The notes beneath the pieces are model-generated. The model saw only the letters and a program-made list of their open reading frames with translations. It was not told where the DNA came from and searched no databases. The translations under genes and the position numbers were made by a program. Source: Thermosaccharophagus gerlachensis (lineage in GTDB: Bacteria; Armatimonadota; Fervidibacteria; Fervidibacterales; Thermosaccharophagaceae). Taken from it: DNA of 64,000 bases. Shown here piece by piece: positions 43,542-52,872 of the stretch. The DNA lies in assembly GCA_041538025.1 (NCBI GenBank), contig JBGOEV010000001.1, forward strand, positions 88,823 through 152,822. The letters run 5' to 3'. Positions within the stretch are counted from its first letter, which is position 1; each line of letters opens with the position of its first letter.

Positions 43542-44303
43542 TTAACTACGTGTGTCTGAGCGAACGGTTATTCGCTGTTTAACCTTCTCCCATGAGTTGG
43601 TGATGAGGAAGCTTTCCTCCATGTTATCAATCATGCGTGTGAACTTTACCCAAGGGATAGCAATTGAGAGTGTTTCTGGTGGTATGTAAGGGCGTGCGGA
43701 AATATCAAACATACCTAACACAGCTCTTGGTTGGTTCCTTTTGAGCTCGCGCAGAGGGTGGTAAACAATTGATGAGCATCCTGAGCCAAAGGGAGCAATA
43801 ACGCCGTCTAAATCTGGATGGTCATAATTTGCGAGGGTGAAAAGCATCGCTATGACATCGGGCTTTGAGACGAAGATAACAATCATTGGCTTTTCGTTTT
43901 CCTCAAGCATATCCCATCGTTTGAAGATGGCGTATTTTGCTGGCGCATAAAATGGCTCATAAAATTTGATGAGCTCCAAAACCAGTTGGGGACTCTTTTT
44001 GTATCGTTCGCCATCAAGCTTTCCTGGAATTCCGTGCGAGAGAAAATACTCAAACCCCGAGGGCAACTCTTGTGAGAAGCCAAGATACCGTTTCCCACCT
44101 GCACATCTAATCGCTTCAGCGTCAAGGCATACTGTTTTACCACTGAGCGCAAAGTTGAGATACGCGATAAGGCAATGTGTTATCTTGGAGGGTTTGAATG
44201 AAGCATACGATTCATCGTCGGAGTAGAAAAATGCGACTGGTAGCTCTGCTCCAACGAAGCGATCCCACAGCTTAATAAACTTCTCCCTGATGGCAATGTC
44301 CAT
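43542..44303 (-). CDS. DUF169 family protein
   Basis: 253 residues resembling the DUF169 family of uncharacterised cytoplasmic proteins: GAELPVAFFYSDDE near the start, CLIAYLNFALSGKTVCLDAEAIRCAGGKRYLGF with conserved Cys, and VIAPFGSGCSSIVYHPLRE. Function is unknown for the family. The ATG follows GTGGAGGTGATG. Convergent with the NlpC/P60 gene and divergent from argC. Confidence 0.75.
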   Translation of the reverse strand: MDIAIREKFIKLWDRFVGAELPVAFFYSDDESYASFKPSKITHCLIAYLNFALSGKTVCLDAEAIRCAGGKRYLGFSQELPSGFEYFLSHGIPGKLDGERYKKSPQLVLELIKFYEPFYAPAKYAIFKRWDMLEENEKPMIVIFVSKPDVIAMLFTLANYDHPDLDGVIAPFGSGCSSIVYHPLRELKRNQPRAVLGMFDISARPYIPPETLSIAIPWVKFTRMIDNMEESFLITNSWEKVKQRITVRSDTRS

Positions 44304-44386
44304 TGTTCATCACCTCCACACCAATAAAAATTGTGCCTTGAAAAGTAGCTCGAAGAGCGTGAACAATGATTTGGTTGTCTCCGACG

Positions 44387-44395
44387 TGATATAAT
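44387..44395 (+). promoter_or_regulatory. Extended -10 promoter of the arg operon
   Basis: TGATATAAT (44387-44395) is a perfect extended -10 element; no good -35 is seen at the right distance, as expected for this promoter type. Transcription would start near 44402, about 78 bases before argC. Confidence 0.5.
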
Positions 44396-44411
44396 GTGTG
44401 AGGATAGAGAT

Positions 44412-44452
44412 GGAGTTTCGCGGGCAACTGCGAAGCTCCAAATTTGTTTTTG
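44412..44452 (+). terminator. Terminator-like hairpin in the argC leader
   Basis: GGAGTTTCGC (44412-44421) pairs with GCGAAGCTCC (44430-44439) around an 8-base loop (one G-U), followed by AAATTTGTTTTTG. It lies between the candidate promoter and the argC binding site, so it could attenuate the arg operon. Its closeness to the predicted transcription start is a caution. Confidence 0.5.
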
Positions 44453-44479
44453 CGTCCAGTAAGTGTCGGAGGTGTGAAG

Positions 44480-45529
44480 ATGTCAATCAAGGTTGGTATA
44501 GTTGGCGCTACAGGATACACAGGCGGGGAACTCGTCCGCTTCCTTTTGCATCACCCAGAAGCTGAGATTGTTCACCTAATGCGTTTGACATCGGAAGCTG
44601 AGTTGACTCTTGAGCAAGTCCACCCACACCTACATAGGCTGTCACAACTGAAGTGTATCCCGATGAATGAAGAAGCATTAGCAAGGGATGTAGATGTTGT
44701 TTTCCTTGCAGTGCCACATGGTGCTGCAATGAATATTGCACCAAGGTTGCTTGAGGCAGGCGTGCGAGTGATTGACTTAAGTGCTGACTTTAGACTTAAA
44801 GACGCAAGAGAGTTTGAGGTCTGGTATCATACGAAGCATGGAGCTACCCATTTGCTCAAAGAAGCAGTTTACGGGCTTCCTGAAGTTCACCGTGAAGAGA
44901 TACGTGATGCAAGGCTTATAGCTAACCCCGGATGCTATCCAATCTCAGCCATAATAGCGCTTATGCCTTTGCTCAAAATGAAGATAGCCCGTTCAAAGCA
45001 CATTTTGATTGATAGCAAGTCTGGCATCTCTGGTGCTGGTAGGACAAAGCTAAGCATTGACTATCACTACCCAGAGATGTTTGGTGACTTCAAGCCGTAT
45101 GGGATTGCTTCGCACAGGCATACTCCAGAGATTGAGCAAGAGCTTTCACTTATAGCCGGTGAGAAGATTAGCGTAACATTCACACCGCATTTGCTCCCAG
45201 TTAGTCGTGGCATATTAACGACGGCTTATGTGCAGCTTGAGAATAAGATAAGCCCTGCAGAGCTGTATGAGGCATATGTGCAGGCGTATTCTAACGAACC
45301 GTTTGTGCGAGTTTTGCCGATGGGTGTTGCACCGAGGCTTAAGAGCGTCATTGGCTCTAACTTTTGTGATGTAAACATATTCGTTGATGAACGCACAAAC
45401 TGTGCCATCGCTATTTCGGTCATTGATAACCTCGCAAAGGGTGCAGCAAGCAATGCTATTCAGAACATGAACATCATGTTTGGGCTCGATGAGTGTTGTG
45501 GTTTACTGCTCCCAGCAATCTCACCTTAA
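44480..45529 (+). CDS. argC: N-acetyl-gamma-glutamyl-phosphate reductase
   Basis: 349 residues; third step of arginine synthesis. The NADP-binding GIVGATGYTGGELVR motif and catalytic Cys152 in ANPGCYPISAI are present. ATG 44480 has GTCGGAGGTG upstream; an earlier frame start at 44444 runs through the leader hairpin. First gene of argCJB. Confidence 0.96.
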   Translation: MSIKVGIVGATGYTGGELVRFLLHHPEAEIVHLMRLTSEAELTLEQVHPHLHRLSQLKCIPMNEEALARDVDVVFLAVPHGAAMNIAPRLLEAGVRVIDLSADFRLKDAREFEVWYHTKHGATHLLKEAVYGLPEVHREEIRDARLIANPGCYPISAIIALMPLLKMKIARSKHILIDSKSGISGAGRTKLSIDYHYPEMFGDFKPYGIASHRHTPEIEQELSLIAGEKISVTFTPHLLPVSRGILTTAYVQLENKISPAELYEAYVQAYSNEPFVRVLPMGVAPRLKSVIGSNFCDVNIFVDERTNCAIAISVIDNLAKGAASNAIQNMNIMFGLDECCGLLLPAISP

Positions 45530-45551
45530 AGTGCTCTGGAGGTGAGGTGGT

Positions 45552-46781
45552 ATGAAAAAGGAGATAGCATTTGTAAGCGATGGCTCAGTTACAACCCCAA
45601 TTGGATTCCTCGCTGCTGGAGTTCACTGTGGGATCAAAGCCAATGGGAAAAAAGACTTGGCTCTCATTTACAGTGAGCGCCCTTGCATTGCAGCTGGGAC
45701 TTTCACAACCAACAAAATGAAGGCTGCACCAGTGATTGTCACTCAGGAAAACTTGCGCCCCGCTCAAGCTTCTATAAAGGCTATAGTAGCAAATAGTGGG
45801 ATAGCAAACAGTTGCACTGGCAAGCAAGGGATAATGGACGCAAGAGAGACGTGTGACTTGGTTGCTAAAGCGCTGAACATACTACCAGAGCAAGTTGTTG
45901 TGGCTTCAACTGGCAGGATTGGCATTCGTTTACCGATGGATAAGATAGCTCAAGGAATCACCGAAGCTGCAAAGAAGCTCTCAAGCGCTGGTGGGATTGA
46001 TGCAGCGCATGCTATCATGACTACAGACACATTTCCAAAGTATGGTGCCGTCAAGTTCAAGCTCAATCAAACTACTATCCACATCGGTGGCATTGCGAAA
46101 GGTGCGGGGATGATAGCCCCTAAAATGGCAACGATGCTTTGTTTCGTTACAACAGATGCTGACATCACAAAGACATGCCTAAAGAAAGCTTTATCAAATG
46201 CAGTTGAAGTGACATTCAACTCAATCACGGTTGACGGTGATACGAGCACAAATGATATGGTTGTGCTCCTCGCTAACGGTGCAGCTAAAAATGAACGCAT
46301 AAACAATGTCTCGAGCGATTCATATCGCCTGTTTGAAGAAGCGCTCACAATGCTATTAAGACACTTCGCACAAGCGATAGCAAGGGATGGCGAAGGCTCA
46401 ACAAAGTTTATTGAGATAACCGTTAAGGGAGCAGTAACAGAGCAGGAAGCGAAAGCGATTGGTTTAACGGTGGCTAATTCAAACCTTGTAAAATGCTCTC
46501 TGTTTGGTGGTGACCCAAACATCGGTAGGATAGCTGCAGCTATCGGGAGAGCGCCTGCAAGACTGAGCGCAGAGAAAGTCTCTGTGTGGATCAATGACAC
46601 ATGTGTAATGAGAGATGGCACTATAATTGAGTTTGACAGAGAGAGACTGCGTTCACAGCTCAAAAGCAGCCCCAATGTGTTCATACAGATAGATCTCGCG
46701 TTGGGGAAAGCAAGTTGGACAGTTTGGACTTGCGACCTAACTTATGATTACGTCAGGCTGAACGCCGAATACGAAATCTAA
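45552..46781 (+). CDS. argJ: Bifunctional ornithine acetyltransferase / N-acetylglutamate synthase
   Basis: 409 residues. The self-cleavage motif KGAGMIAPKMATML places the new N-terminal nucleophile Thr at 194, splitting the chain into alpha and beta subunits. Transfers acetyl from acetylornithine to glutamate (recycling pathway); whether it also uses acetyl-CoA is not visible. 22 bases after argC. Confidence 0.96.
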   Translation: MKKEIAFVSDGSVTTPIGFLAAGVHCGIKANGKKDLALIYSERPCIAAGTFTTNKMKAAPVIVTQENLRPAQASIKAIVANSGIANSCTGKQGIMDARETCDLVAKALNILPEQVVVASTGRIGIRLPMDKIAQGITEAAKKLSSAGGIDAAHAIMTTDTFPKYGAVKFKLNQTTIHIGGIAKGAGMIAPKMATMLCFVTTDADITKTCLKKALSNAVEVTFNSITVDGDTSTNDMVVLLANGAAKNERINNVSSDSYRLFEEALTMLLRHFAQAIARDGEGSTKFIEITVKGAVTEQEAKAIGLTVANSNLVKCSLFGGDPNIGRIAAAIGRAPARLSAEKVSVWINDTCVMRDGTIIEFDRERLRSQLKSSPNVFIQIDLALGKASWTVWTCDLTYDYVRLNAEYEI

Positions 46782-46815
46782 CCTGCATATCAAGAACGAG
46801 GTTAGGTGACCCAAC

Positions 46816-47697
46816 GTGATCAGTGATGATTTGTTGAAGCAAGCGCAAGTGTTGATTGAGGCACTCCCATACATAAAACGCTTTTATGGGAAGCGAATCG
46901 TGATCAAATATGGTGGGAAAGCAATGGTTGATCATGAACTTAAGAGGCAAGTCATAGCAGACATCATTTTGCTTCACTACGTTGGTATAAAGCCTGTGCT
47001 TGTTCATGGTGGCGGTCCTGAGATAAGCGAGATAATGGAACGCATGGGTAAGAAACCGCAATTTGTGCACGGCATGAGAGTAACTGACGAAGAGACGGTG
47101 AAGATCGCCGAGATGGTTCTTGTTGGAAATATCAACAAAGAGCTTGTTGAGCTATTCAACCAGCATGGTTCGAAGGCTGTTGGGTTAAGCGGGAAGGATG
47201 GCAGATTATTGCTGGCTCGCAAGCTCACGCCTGATGAAATGGGCGGTGTTGACCTCGGATTTGTTGGTGAGGTAACCCATGTCAACACGGAGATTTTGGA
47301 CGTGCTCATAGATAAAGGCTATATCCCTGTCATAGCTTCAATTGGGAGCGACGAGAACGGGAGAACGCTTAACCTTAACGCAGATCATGTTGCAGGGAAA
47401 TTATCGGTAGCTGTAAATGCGGTGAAACTGATCGTGCTAACAGATGTATGTGGCATATGCCGAGACCCAGAAGATGAGCGTTCCATCATGCCAGTGCTTA
47501 CGGATGAGGAAGCGCTTATGCTGATTAATGAAGGCGTCATTACGAAGGGTATGATACCGAAGGTTCGTGCCTGCATTGAGGCACTTAAAGGAGGTGTTGA
47601 GAGGGCGCATATCATAAACGGTGCAATACCTCACGCATTGCTCATGGAGATATTCACAGATAAGGGGATAGGCACAATGATAGTTAGTTCAAGATGA
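46816..47697 (+). CDS. argB: Acetylglutamate kinase
   Basis: 293 residues; phosphorylates N-acetylglutamate. IKYGGKAM, VHGGGPEIS and the nucleotide-site region LTDVCGICRDPED are conserved. The extra N-terminal helix before IKYGGKAM (LLKQAQVLIEALPYIKRFYG) is typical of hexameric, arginine-inhibited kinases, so feedback control is likely. GTG start. Confidence 0.96.
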   Translation: MISDDLLKQAQVLIEALPYIKRFYGKRIVIKYGGKAMVDHELKRQVIADIILLHYVGIKPVLVHGGGPEISEIMERMGKKPQFVHGMRVTDEETVKIAEMVLVGNINKELVELFNQHGSKAVGLSGKDGRLLLARKLTPDEMGGVDLGFVGEVTHVNTEILDVLIDKGYIPVIASIGSDENGRTLNLNADHVAGKLSVAVNAVKLIVLTDVCGICRDPEDERSIMPVLTDEEALMLINEGVITKGMIPKVRACIEALKGGVERAHIINGAIPHALLMEIFTDKGIGTMIVSSR

Positions 47698-47752
47698 CTC
47701 GCACAGCTTGGAAGGTATTGAAAGTAAATGGATTGAAGCAATGTGTGGAAGA

Positions 47753-48385
47753 TCAATCGTGGCAGGATTTACAAAGTTCCTTTGGTGTCTTCTTGAGCAA
47801 ACTGCTCATGTTTGAGCTGTGAATTGAGTGACAGATGGTGCAGTGCTCAATTGATCGCTTTGGGTGGTGGTGTTTGAGTTCAAATTCAATTTCGCTATGA
47901 CATGCATCACAAGCCTTTGGGAGTTGCACCTCTCCAAGGCGAAATGTATCCATCTCCTTTATTAGCGTGTGGCATATGGAACAGTTTGGTTCTTTCTCCG
48001 CAGGCAGTGGATGCGAACGAATTTCCTTCCAGTCGGTCGGTGGTGCCTTTGTTTTCTTGCTAACAACATAAACGGATAGTTTGGAATTGCCAATCTGAAT
48101 CCAGTTCAATCCCTTGCGCAGTTTGACGCTTGCAACAAGTATTGTCGGGAGATATTCCTTTCTCCACTTATGCTCCACGCCATTGACGACGAGATTTGGC
48201 ACTGTGCACGGCTTGTCCTTTGTGCCTTCATTCAGTTTGCATATAACGGTCACATGCGGATTAGTCAATGTTGAGCGATCCTGTGGGAATATGACTTTGA
48301 GCCCCTGCTCCTTCTCGGAGGCGATTACAATCCAGAGGACGATTAGCATAAAGAAAACGATGAACGAAAGATGTGTCTTATGCAT
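47753..48385 (-). CDS. Exported tetraheme c-type cytochrome
   Basis: 210 residues with an N-terminal hydrophobic segment (about 6-22, signal peptide or anchor), a beta-rich domain (30-110) and four CxxCH heme sites at 135-139, 159-163, 182-186 and 205-209. The last three resemble doubled-CxxCH cytochromes. Extra His residues (KHHHP) could be distal ligands. Probably a periplasmic electron carrier. Its start lies 6 bases after the stop of the Tat-exported protein gene, so the two are likely co-transcribed. Confidence 0.85.
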   Translation of the reverse strand: MHKTHLSFIVFFMLIVLWIVIASEKEQGLKVIFPQDRSTLTNPHVTVICKLNEGTKDKPCTVPNLVVNGVEHKWRKEYLPTILVASVKLRKGLNWIQIGNSKLSVYVVSKKTKAPPTDWKEIRSHPLPAEKEPNCSICHTLIKEMDTFRLGEVQLPKACDACHSEIEFELKHHHPKRSIEHCTICHSIHSSNMSSLLKKTPKELCKSCHD

Positions 48386-48391
48386 TGTTGC

Positions 48392-49342
48392 TCATACCTT
48401 TCCATACTTGCGTGTGTAGTTTGCATTTTCGGAAACCTCGTCTGTGAAGCGTGGATACATTCCCACTATGACAGCATCATTTCTTTTGATCTTGCTGAAA
48501 GCGTATTTGAATGCATTTTCAACCTGCGCTTTTGACCAGCACTTTCTTCCTGCAGCGAGTATTTTGAAAGCAAGGCATGGTTTATCAACGCTACGCATCA
48601 CAGCGGTCATTTCTTCGGGGTCGGATTCAAAGAACGGTTCATCAACTGGCACTTTCCCAAGCTGTTTCAGCATCTCTTCTCTCGGGCGTGTGACATAGTA
48701 GAAACAGCACATGAAGAAGTCGTTTTCCCAACCTTCGTCCATGATGCGCTTTACCACCTCTGGGTTGTGTGTTGATACACCTGCAAGTGCGCCACTGTCG
48801 TGGACCTTCTTCACGAAGTCATGGACTTGTTTTTCTCTGCCAGCTCTGAAAAGCGAGTCTGTGACACCACCATGATGAGCTATTGCTATTGGCTTTAGTT
48901 TCATCACTTCCTTTATTGGCACATCCGTTGGACGCTCTGCGTGTAAGCATATCAGCTGTATACCGCAGCCATGCTCGCGAGCTATTTCAATGGCTTTCAC
49001 AGTTTTCTCGGTGTAATCAAATTGCCATGTGTTAATGCCTTGACGCTCGCAGTGTATTAGAAAACGAGCGGTTCTTTCAGCCGTAAACCATTCACGCATG
49101 TGCACCGACATGTGCCATGTTGAATGTGAAAACCCGCCTATCGGGTTATAGCCAGCTATGAGCCTTGTAACTTTAAAGTCGCCAATTTTTATTGTCGGCA
49201 ACGGTTCACTTGGTGTTTCCTTTGACCAGTGTTTTATCTCCTCGTCCTCGCTTAGAAACGATGCTCCAATAACAACTGTTGCACCAAGTGAGGCAATGAA
49301 ATCTCTTCTCGTCGTTGTTTGTGGTGCCTCGTTCCTAAACAT
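48392..49342 (-). CDS. Tat-exported aldo/keto-reductase-like TIM-barrel protein
   Basis: 316 residues. Twin-arginine signal TTRRDFIA (10-17) followed by a hydrophobic stretch to about 30. The mature part looks like a TIM barrel of the aldo/keto reductase type (GINTWQFDYTEKTVKAIEIAREHG, IAIAHHGGVTDSLFRAG, GVSTHNPEVVKRIMDEG), but the usual catalytic Tyr/Lys/His set is not obvious. Tat export suggests a cofactor bound before export. With the tetraheme cytochrome downstream, a periplasmic redox pair is possible. Confidence 0.65.
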   Translation of the reverse strand: MFRNEAPQTTTRRDFIASLGATVVIGASFLSEDEEIKHWSKETPSEPLPTIKIGDFKVTRLIAGYNPIGGFSHSTWHMSVHMREWFTAERTARFLIHCERQGINTWQFDYTEKTVKAIEIAREHGCGIQLICLHAERPTDVPIKEVMKLKPIAIAHHGGVTDSLFRAGREKQVHDFVKKVHDSGALAGVSTHNPEVVKRIMDEGWENDFFMCCFYYVTRPREEMLKQLGKVPVDEPFFESDPEEMTAVMRSVDKPCLAFKILAAGRKCWSKAQVENAFKYAFSKIKRNDAVIVGMYPRFTDEVSENANYTRKYGKV

Positions 49343-49392
49343 GTTTCCTCACCTCCTAAACTGTTTGTGTTGTGCCATATAACCATCATGCC

Positions 49393-51318
49393 TTACTCGT
49401 TGAACCGATAAACCTCTTTATCAAATGCTGCCCCATACAGATTCCATAAGCCACCTGTGACGAAGTCACCAACGACTAACCCGATGAAGAAATTACGCAC
49501 CATGTAATATGTTGCCGAGGAGCCATAGCGTATAACAGCAGCTTTGCACATCCATGCGATGAACAAGGGAAACCAAACCATCTCCATTGACCAAGTTCCT
49601 GAGACAGCATAGCCGACTGGGTGGAATGGGAAGTTGATGAAGTAGTAACGGCAGAAGTGCAAAAGCCAAACGAAAGCGCATCCACCAAACACGAAACACA
49701 TTGCTCCATAATTTGGTTTCCGCTCAACGCTGAGCCAAGGTATGAGATACCAGTTATATGCTTCCCACCCGAAGCCCCTTTGAGCACCGCCAACTTTTGA
49801 GGAGGCTGCACCAAGACGATAATAAGGGATGAGGAGAGCATAACATGCCGATGGTATTCCAAGGATGATAGCCATCCAAAGGGCGAGCCACATGGTTTTC
49901 CCTATACCGAGCTGTTCACCTATGACTAACCCTTCCATCGCAGTTGGCATTGGGTGACTTCTTTGAGCACGTGTGAACCAATAGTAAAGTGCAAACACTG
50001 TGAGTGTTTTCGGAGTGAATGGTTTTGTGCCAAACATCTGAACCATGACCGCACCTGGGTTGGCGAAGTGCAAATCATGCACCGGTGCTCCAAACTCACC
50101 ACGAAGCCGAGATACTGTCAAAGATACAAGCACATATGAGGCGAAGAACAAGATGGCATATTGTATTTGCATGCCAGCATGGATGCTAAACCAAACAAGA
50201 AAGATGTAACCTAATACCACGAGCGCAAAGCTAAGCTTTGGAGATACGATGTAATCTTTTTGGTCGCCACTCTTGAGCGTTTCAAAGATATGTCTTTTAG
50301 CAGTCCAAAGCGTGAGGAGTCCTAAGCCAACATACGCACCGAATGATTGCTCATGTGGATATGGTGGGTTACCTATACCACCAGTTGGATAACCAAGTGA
50401 AGCCACCACTACACGCTGTATCTTCCAAATGAGGTAGAAGAACCAACTTGAGAAAAGAAGGTCAACCGGTAGCAGGAAACCTATGCCTATTGCGAATGGA
50501 AAGAAGTTAATCGGTGTCCAACCGAGTGCATTCCATGGTGCTGATGTGATGAAAGCCCCGAGGTTGATCCTATGTGTATGCATCTCTGGCACTGAAGGAA
50601 ACATCACATGCAGGTTGTTGAGCGTGTTTACGAATGCCGGTATTATGAAGCCAAGCCAGAACAAATTGTTTTGATAGAGTCCCCTCTCGGTTATATGCAA
50701 CGAAAACTGAGCTAATGGGAACGAAAGTTTCTCATGCTGCACCCACTGCGGTATCATAAGAATGCAAAGCCCCATGAACATCATCAACATGGAGAACCAG
50801 AAGCTCCACCACCACAGCAGTGGTGAAAACCACGCCAAGAAATTCTGCCGAGTCCAAACAGTTGAACCACCGATATACATGTCACGAAGAGCAGCTAAAT
50901 CTGTAACCACGAGCCAGCTTGGCAGGTTGGGCATAATCAACTCCTCATATCTGTTCGTTGGTGCTTTAAAGTAATGCACATGCCCAATTACAGCAAGGAG
51001 GACCTGTGATTGGTCGTGTCCAACGAGGGCACTGCCAACACAAAGTGAAAAGTAAATGAGGATTAGCTCGGCTCTCGTGAACAAGTAGCATCCAAGTGCT
51101 TTCCTGCAGAGGTTATTAACGCAATGGAGGGCAAGCAGGAGTAAGACAGTGTTAAAGTAGAGGGAATATGTTGTCGGATGCCCAGTCCATTTAACTGCTT
51201 CCATCCAGCCAACCCAGTAGGCGTTTAGCGGTATTAGCAACGCTGAAACGATAAATGCTCTTGCACGGACACCAACTTCTGTTTTCTGTAACTGCTCGCG
51301 CTTGAGTTCCCCAATCAT
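49393..51318 (-). CDS. DUF6785-like polytopic membrane protein, copy 1
   Basis: About 641 residues with a dozen or more hydrophobic segments. It shares with the two copies at 52.9 and 55.0 kb the motifs E-K-L-x-F-P-L-x-Q, F-PS-P before a long loop, and an S-x-WFFYL segment. The C-terminus ends with GYAVSGTWSMEMVWFPLFIAWMCKAAVIRYG. I recognise it as a DUF6785/6784-type protein of unknown function; a transporter is likely. Start at ATG 51318 (AGAGGG 8 bases upstream) rather than TTG 51342. Confidence 0.7.
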   Translation of the reverse strand: MIGELKREQLQKTEVGVRARAFIVSALLIPLNAYWVGWMEAVKWTGHPTTYSLYFNTVLLLLALHCVNNLCRKALGCYLFTRAELILIYFSLCVGSALVGHDQSQVLLAVIGHVHYFKAPTNRYEELIMPNLPSWLVVTDLAALRDMYIGGSTVWTRQNFLAWFSPLLWWWSFWFSMLMMFMGLCILMIPQWVQHEKLSFPLAQFSLHITERGLYQNNLFWLGFIIPAFVNTLNNLHVMFPSVPEMHTHRINLGAFITSAPWNALGWTPINFFPFAIGIGFLLPVDLLFSSWFFYLIWKIQRVVVASLGYPTGGIGNPPYPHEQSFGAYVGLGLLTLWTAKRHIFETLKSGDQKDYIVSPKLSFALVVLGYIFLVWFSIHAGMQIQYAILFFASYVLVSLTVSRLRGEFGAPVHDLHFANPGAVMVQMFGTKPFTPKTLTVFALYYWFTRAQRSHPMPTAMEGLVIGEQLGIGKTMWLALWMAIILGIPSACYALLIPYYRLGAASSKVGGAQRGFGWEAYNWYLIPWLSVERKPNYGAMCFVFGGCAFVWLLHFCRYYFINFPFHPVGYAVSGTWSMEMVWFPLFIAWMCKAAVIRYGSSATYYMVRNFFIGLVVGDFVTGGLWNLYGAAFDKEVYRFNE

Positions 51319-51380
51319 CTCTTTGACCCTCTGCCTCCACAATTAACGTTTGCTGTATAGCTTTGTTTGTCCAACCTCTC

Positions 51381-52856
51381 TTACGGTTCTGCAAGCAACT
51401 TTAATCTGGCTACGAACTTGCGTATCTTTGTTAGGGAGCGTTTTGCGCTCGCAAATTGGCGCTTCAAAGAAATCTTAGCGGTGCCCGCAAGCTCAACTCG
51501 CTTCTCAACTGCAGCCTCTGGCTTTATTGATTCAAGCGTGCTTTCATCAAGCCTCTCACAAACACCCTTAAGCTCCTCAAGTGATACATCCTCAAGACCT
51601 TTCCCCATAGCTGTTAACTCCTTGACGAGCTTCCCAACCATTCCATGCGCTTTCCTAAACGGTATTCCTTTTCTCACGAGTTCATCAGCTAAATCAGTAG
51701 CGGTTGAGAAATCTCGCTCCAGCGCAGAACGCATTCTGTTTGCGTTAAATTGAGCTGTTGCAATAAGCAACGTAGCCATACGCAGTGATGAATGTGTCAC
51801 ATCAAATGCCTCAAACATAGCTGGCTTGTCTTCTTGCAGATCACGGTTATATGAGAGCGGTAATCCTTTTAAGGTTGTGAGGATAAAAGTGAGCGCCCCT
51901 ATGACTTTGCCACATCTTCCGCGTATCAGTTCAGCCATGTCTGGGTTCTGTTTTTGAGGCATTATACTGCTACCTGTGCAAAGTGATTCATCAAGTTTGA
52001 CGAAGCCAAATTCTGGCGTGCTCCAGATGACCAGTTCTTCAGCAAGCCTACTTAAGTGAACCATCGTTATGGCACAGCATGAGATGAACTCAACTACAAA
52101 ATCCCTATCGCTAACTGCGTCAATGCTGTTCTTTGCGCATCCCTCAAACCCGAGCATCTTAGCCGTCATAGTTGGGTCAATCTGAAAGCTTACTCCTGCG
52201 AGCGCACCAGAACCAAGTGGCGAAAAATTCATCCTCTTGCAAAGGCTGATAAACCTATCGGCGTCTCTCTCAAACATCCAGAAGTAAGCCATCAGATGAT
52301 GTGATAGCCTTATTGGCTGTGCATGTTGTAGATGCGTGAAGCCCGGCATTAAAACTTCAACATGCCTTTGTGAAACGGAAAGCAGTGTGGCACACAGCTC
52401 ATATATGGCTTCGCAAAGCCTTGCTATAGCTGAGCGCATCCACAGTTTCATGTCGGTGACCACTTGATCATTCCTGCTCCGTGCCGTGTGTAGCTTACCA
52501 CCCACATCACCAATTCTCTTCACCAGCATTCTCTCAACAAAAGAATGGATGTCCTCATAGTCGCCTTCGAGGCGGACTTTTCCTGACTCAATCTCATTCA
52601 GCAGGCGCTCAAGTGCATCAACTATGAGCTTCCCTTCATCCTCCTTGAGGACACCGCAATTTGTGAGCATGCGTGCATGTGCTATGCTTGCGAGGATATC
52701 AAACCTGTAAAGCCTTTTATCGCATGGGAAGGAAGTGGAGAAAGATAAGGCTTCGCTTGACAACGGCTTAGAAAACCTTTCAGACCAAAGTGTTTGTGCC
52801 TTGCATGGTTGCTTGTGGACGGTTGAGCTGGCTTTTTGTCTTGTTCTCCTTTGCAT
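51381..52856 (-). CDS. argH: Argininosuccinate lyase
   Basis: About 491 residues; last step of arginine synthesis. The signature GSSIMPQKQNPD is present, with HTARSRNDQVVTDMKLW, GFTHLQHAQPIRLSHH and YNRDLQEDKP. ATG 52856 has GGATGGAGGTG upstream; the longer frame to 53012 overlaps the next gene. The N-terminus has about 25 extra basic residues. It lies between two DUF6785-like genes, away from argCJB. Confidence 0.95.
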   Translation of the reverse strand: MQRRTRQKASSTVHKQPCKAQTLWSERFSKPLSSEALSFSTSFPCDKRLYRFDILASIAHARMLTNCGVLKEDEGKLIVDALERLLNEIESGKVRLEGDYEDIHSFVERMLVKRIGDVGGKLHTARSRNDQVVTDMKLWMRSAIARLCEAIYELCATLLSVSQRHVEVLMPGFTHLQHAQPIRLSHHLMAYFWMFERDADRFISLCKRMNFSPLGSGALAGVSFQIDPTMTAKMLGFEGCAKNSIDAVSDRDFVVEFISCCAITMVHLSRLAEELVIWSTPEFGFVKLDESLCTGSSIMPQKQNPDMAELIRGRCGKVIGALTFILTTLKGLPLSYNRDLQEDKPAMFEAFDVTHSSLRMATLLIATAQFNANRMRSALERDFSTATDLADELVRKGIPFRKAHGMVGKLVKELTAMGKGLEDVSLEELKGVCERLDESTLESIKPEAAVEKRVELAGTAKISLKRQFASAKRSLTKIRKFVARLKLLAEP

Positions 52857-52872
52857 CTTTTCACCTCCATCC

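Noticed and set aside
46067..46684. 205-residue minus-strand frame inside argJ
   Set aside because: Fully antisense to a well-supported argJ; no start signal or family resemblance.
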